Shown piece after piece: positions 62,896 through 64,000 of a DNA stretch of 64,000 bases. This DNA is from Bog-473 sp963756025 (GTDB taxonomy: Bacteria > Actinomycetota > Acidimicrobiia > Acidimicrobiales > RAAP-2). The stretch lies in NCBI GenBank assembly GCA_963756025.1, contig CAVWMF010000006.1, positions 558,001 through 622,000 on the forward strand, written 5' to 3'. A program made the translations under genes and the position numbers. The notes under the pieces were generated by a model. It was not told the DNA's origin and did no database searches. It was given only the letters and a program-made list of their open reading frames with translations. The stretch's first letter is position 1; every line of letters starts with the position of its first letter.

Positions 62896-63849
62896 CTAAG
62901 TGTTCTGCCCCACCAGGTTGTTGACGCGACTGACGGGTGGGCCGCCTATGGCCGTGTGGTGTCGGTGATGGTTGTACATGTGAAGCCATTTGTCCAGGGC
63001 TCGGGTTCTTGCTGCTTCTGATCGATAGGGGCGGGCGTAGGCCCATTCGTTGAGCAGTGTCCGGTTGTAGCGCTCGACCTTGCCATTTGTCTGTGGATGG
63101 AAGGGCTTGGTGCGGGTGTGCTTGATGGCGTGGTCGATCAGCTCCTTGTCGAACTCTTTGGCCATGTAGCAAGACCCGTTGTCCGTGAGCACGCGTTCAA
63201 CGAAGATGCCGTAGCTCTCGAAGAAGGCCTTGGCCCGACGCCAGAACGCAATCGCCGTGGTGGCCCTTTCGTCCTTGTGGATCTCTGAATAGGCCAGGCG
63301 CGAGTAGGCGTCGATGGCTGAGTGGATGTGGGCGTAACCCTGTCGAGGTCGACCAGCCCTGCCGTTGTGGGGTCGCTTGGCCTTTCCGTTAACCCTCCAT
63401 CCGCCACCTTTGGGGATCCTGGCCTGTTTCTTGATGTCGATGTGGACCAGCTCCCCGGGCCGTGAGGTCACGATGCGGCGTACGGTGCCGCCTTGGCGGT
63501 CGAGATCCGAGAGCCGGCTCACCCCGTGGCGCTGGAGGACCCGGTGCAGTGTGGAGGCGGGAACCCCAGCTCGTGGAGCCAGACGGGCCGGGCCCAGCTG
63601 ATGGCGACGGCGCAGCTCAACCAAGCGTCGTTCGACCTTGGGCGGGGTCTTGGTCGGACAGCGCCGAGGGCGGCTGGAGCGGTCCTCGAGGCCATCCAGA
63701 CCGGCTTCGAGGTAGCGGCCCCACCACTTGTGGGCCGTCTGTCGCGAGACGCGCATCGACTCGGCCGAGCTGGCGATCGTCCAGCCCTCTTCGATCATCT
63801 GGCAGAGTCGCAATCGACCCTGCGGAGTCAACGGAGCGTTACGGTGCAT
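62896..63849 (-). CDS. IS481-family DDE transposase
   Basis: 317 residues, intact. An N-terminal helix-turn-helix (LCQMIEEGWTIASSAESM and RVSRQTAHKWWGRY) precedes the retroviral-integrase-like core. The triad is D138 (LVHIDIKK), D223 (LTDNGS) and E259 (GKVERYNRT), spaced D-x35-E as in the family. The last sense codon (Thr) and the TAG stop are made partly by the flanking target sequence, since the element ends before them. The frame looks complete, so the element could be active. Confidence 0.93.
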   Translation of the reverse strand: MHRNAPLTPQGRLRLCQMIEEGWTIASSAESMRVSRQTAHKWWGRYLEAGLDGLEDRSSRPRRCPTKTPPKVERRLVELRRRHQLGPARLAPRAGVPASTLHRVLQRHGVSRLSDLDRQGGTVRRIVTSRPGELVHIDIKKQARIPKGGGWRVNGKAKRPHNGRAGRPRQGYAHIHSAIDAYSRLAYSEIHKDERATTAIAFWRRAKAFFESYGIFVERVLTDNGSCYMAKEFDKELIDHAIKHTRTKPFHPQTNGKVERYNRTLLNEWAYARPYRSEAARTRALDKWLHMYNHHRHHTAIGGPPVSRVNNLVGQNT

Positions 63850-63953
63850 CTTGAGCCTCCTTGGCCTTGTGGGTGTGTTAGCAGCACCACAATGCCTTGG
63901 AGGCTCACTTCATCAGGGGATATTTCGCGTCAACAACGTCCGTGGGCAGAACA
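62901..63953. mobile_element. IS481-family insertion sequence with 6-bp target duplication
   Basis: 1053 bp. The ends are TGTTCTGCCC (62901) and its complement GGGCAGAACA (63944-63953), with inner inverted-repeat similarity running to GTTGTTGACGCG. GCTAAG flanks both sides (62895-62900 and 63954-63959), which fixes the boundaries. It carries one transposase gene. Confidence 0.93.
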
Positions 63954-64000
63954 GCTAAGACCGACCACCGGACGCTGGAGTTCGAGATTTCCGGTCGAGC

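Larger units (their letters stand above)
62223..64000 (-). pseudogene. Repeat-protein gene split by an IS481-family element (extends past the window)
   Basis: The coding frame runs in from beyond 64000 to 63954, is cut by the element at 62901-63953, and resumes in the same frame down to a stop at 62223. Removing the element and one copy of the 6-bp duplication joins LELQRPVVGLS to PTADVGGYWLVAS exactly within a repeat unit. Five diverged units are seen (GGYWLVASDGGVFSFGDTRF, NAPIVGIVPTANDGGYFMVG, SGNGYWLITNTGRLYAFGDA, GGGYWILFANGVVDAFGDAP, GRGYWVASANGSVFSYGDAP). These are the same family as at 38325 and 40584 but much more diverged. The N-terminus is outside the window. Confidence 0.85.

Overview
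This is a high-GC window from an actinobacterium. Several features point to the class Acidimicrobiia or a close relative: an Lsr2 nucleoid protein, F420-type luciferase-like oxidoreductases, a GlbO-type truncated haemoglobin, CYP125/142-like P450s, and three loci with the Gly-Tyr-Trp-Leu-Val...Asp-Gly-Gly-Val-Phe...Phe-Gly-Asp repeat that I associate with that group. The taxonomic call is inference; no rRNA is present. The only RNA gene is a tRNA-Gly(TCC) at 61.9 kb.

Layout. 0-1.6 kb: the end of a PIG-L deacetylase, a NodS-like methyltransferase and a family-2 glycosyltransferase in one overlapping operon. 1.7-16 kb: an envelope and stress neighbourhood with a K+ channel, aquaporin, HtrA protease, SHOCT and DUF6325 small proteins, a GAP/Sap exporter, DUF2252, three copies of an undescribed ~80-residue protein, and a large MalT-type LuxR regulator. 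Six copies of a dyad, TCAYCC-N5-GGGTGA (one with a G in the left arm), lie between genes in the first 12 kb and look like one regulon. 16-38 kb: catabolic enzymes, including an arylsulfatase, SDR, two luciferase-like oxidoreductases, a phosphotransferase, medium-chain dehydrogenases, amidohydrolases, an amidase, PhyH, D-aminoacylase and a P450. 38-44 kb: a secreted repeat/beta-lactamase-like protein facing a mau-like cluster (thioredoxin, unknown protein, MauE, a Tat-exported MauA-like domain fused to propeller-like repeats, and a CcdA/MauF-like membrane protein) with no MauB or MauG. 44-62 kb: VOC, CoA-binding and dehydrogenase genes, a second HtrA, Lsr2, a P450-TetR unit with a perfect operator, a two-component system, an AarF kinase, acetyltransferases, an aldo/keto reductase and GlbO. 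62-64 kb: a repeat-protein gene split by an IS481-family element with a 6-bp target duplication.

Many otherwise well-conserved genes are broken by single-base indels, mostly an extra base. They are densest at 40-43.6 kb. They may be sequencing errors or real decay. I annotate such genes over their whole span and say where the frame breaks.
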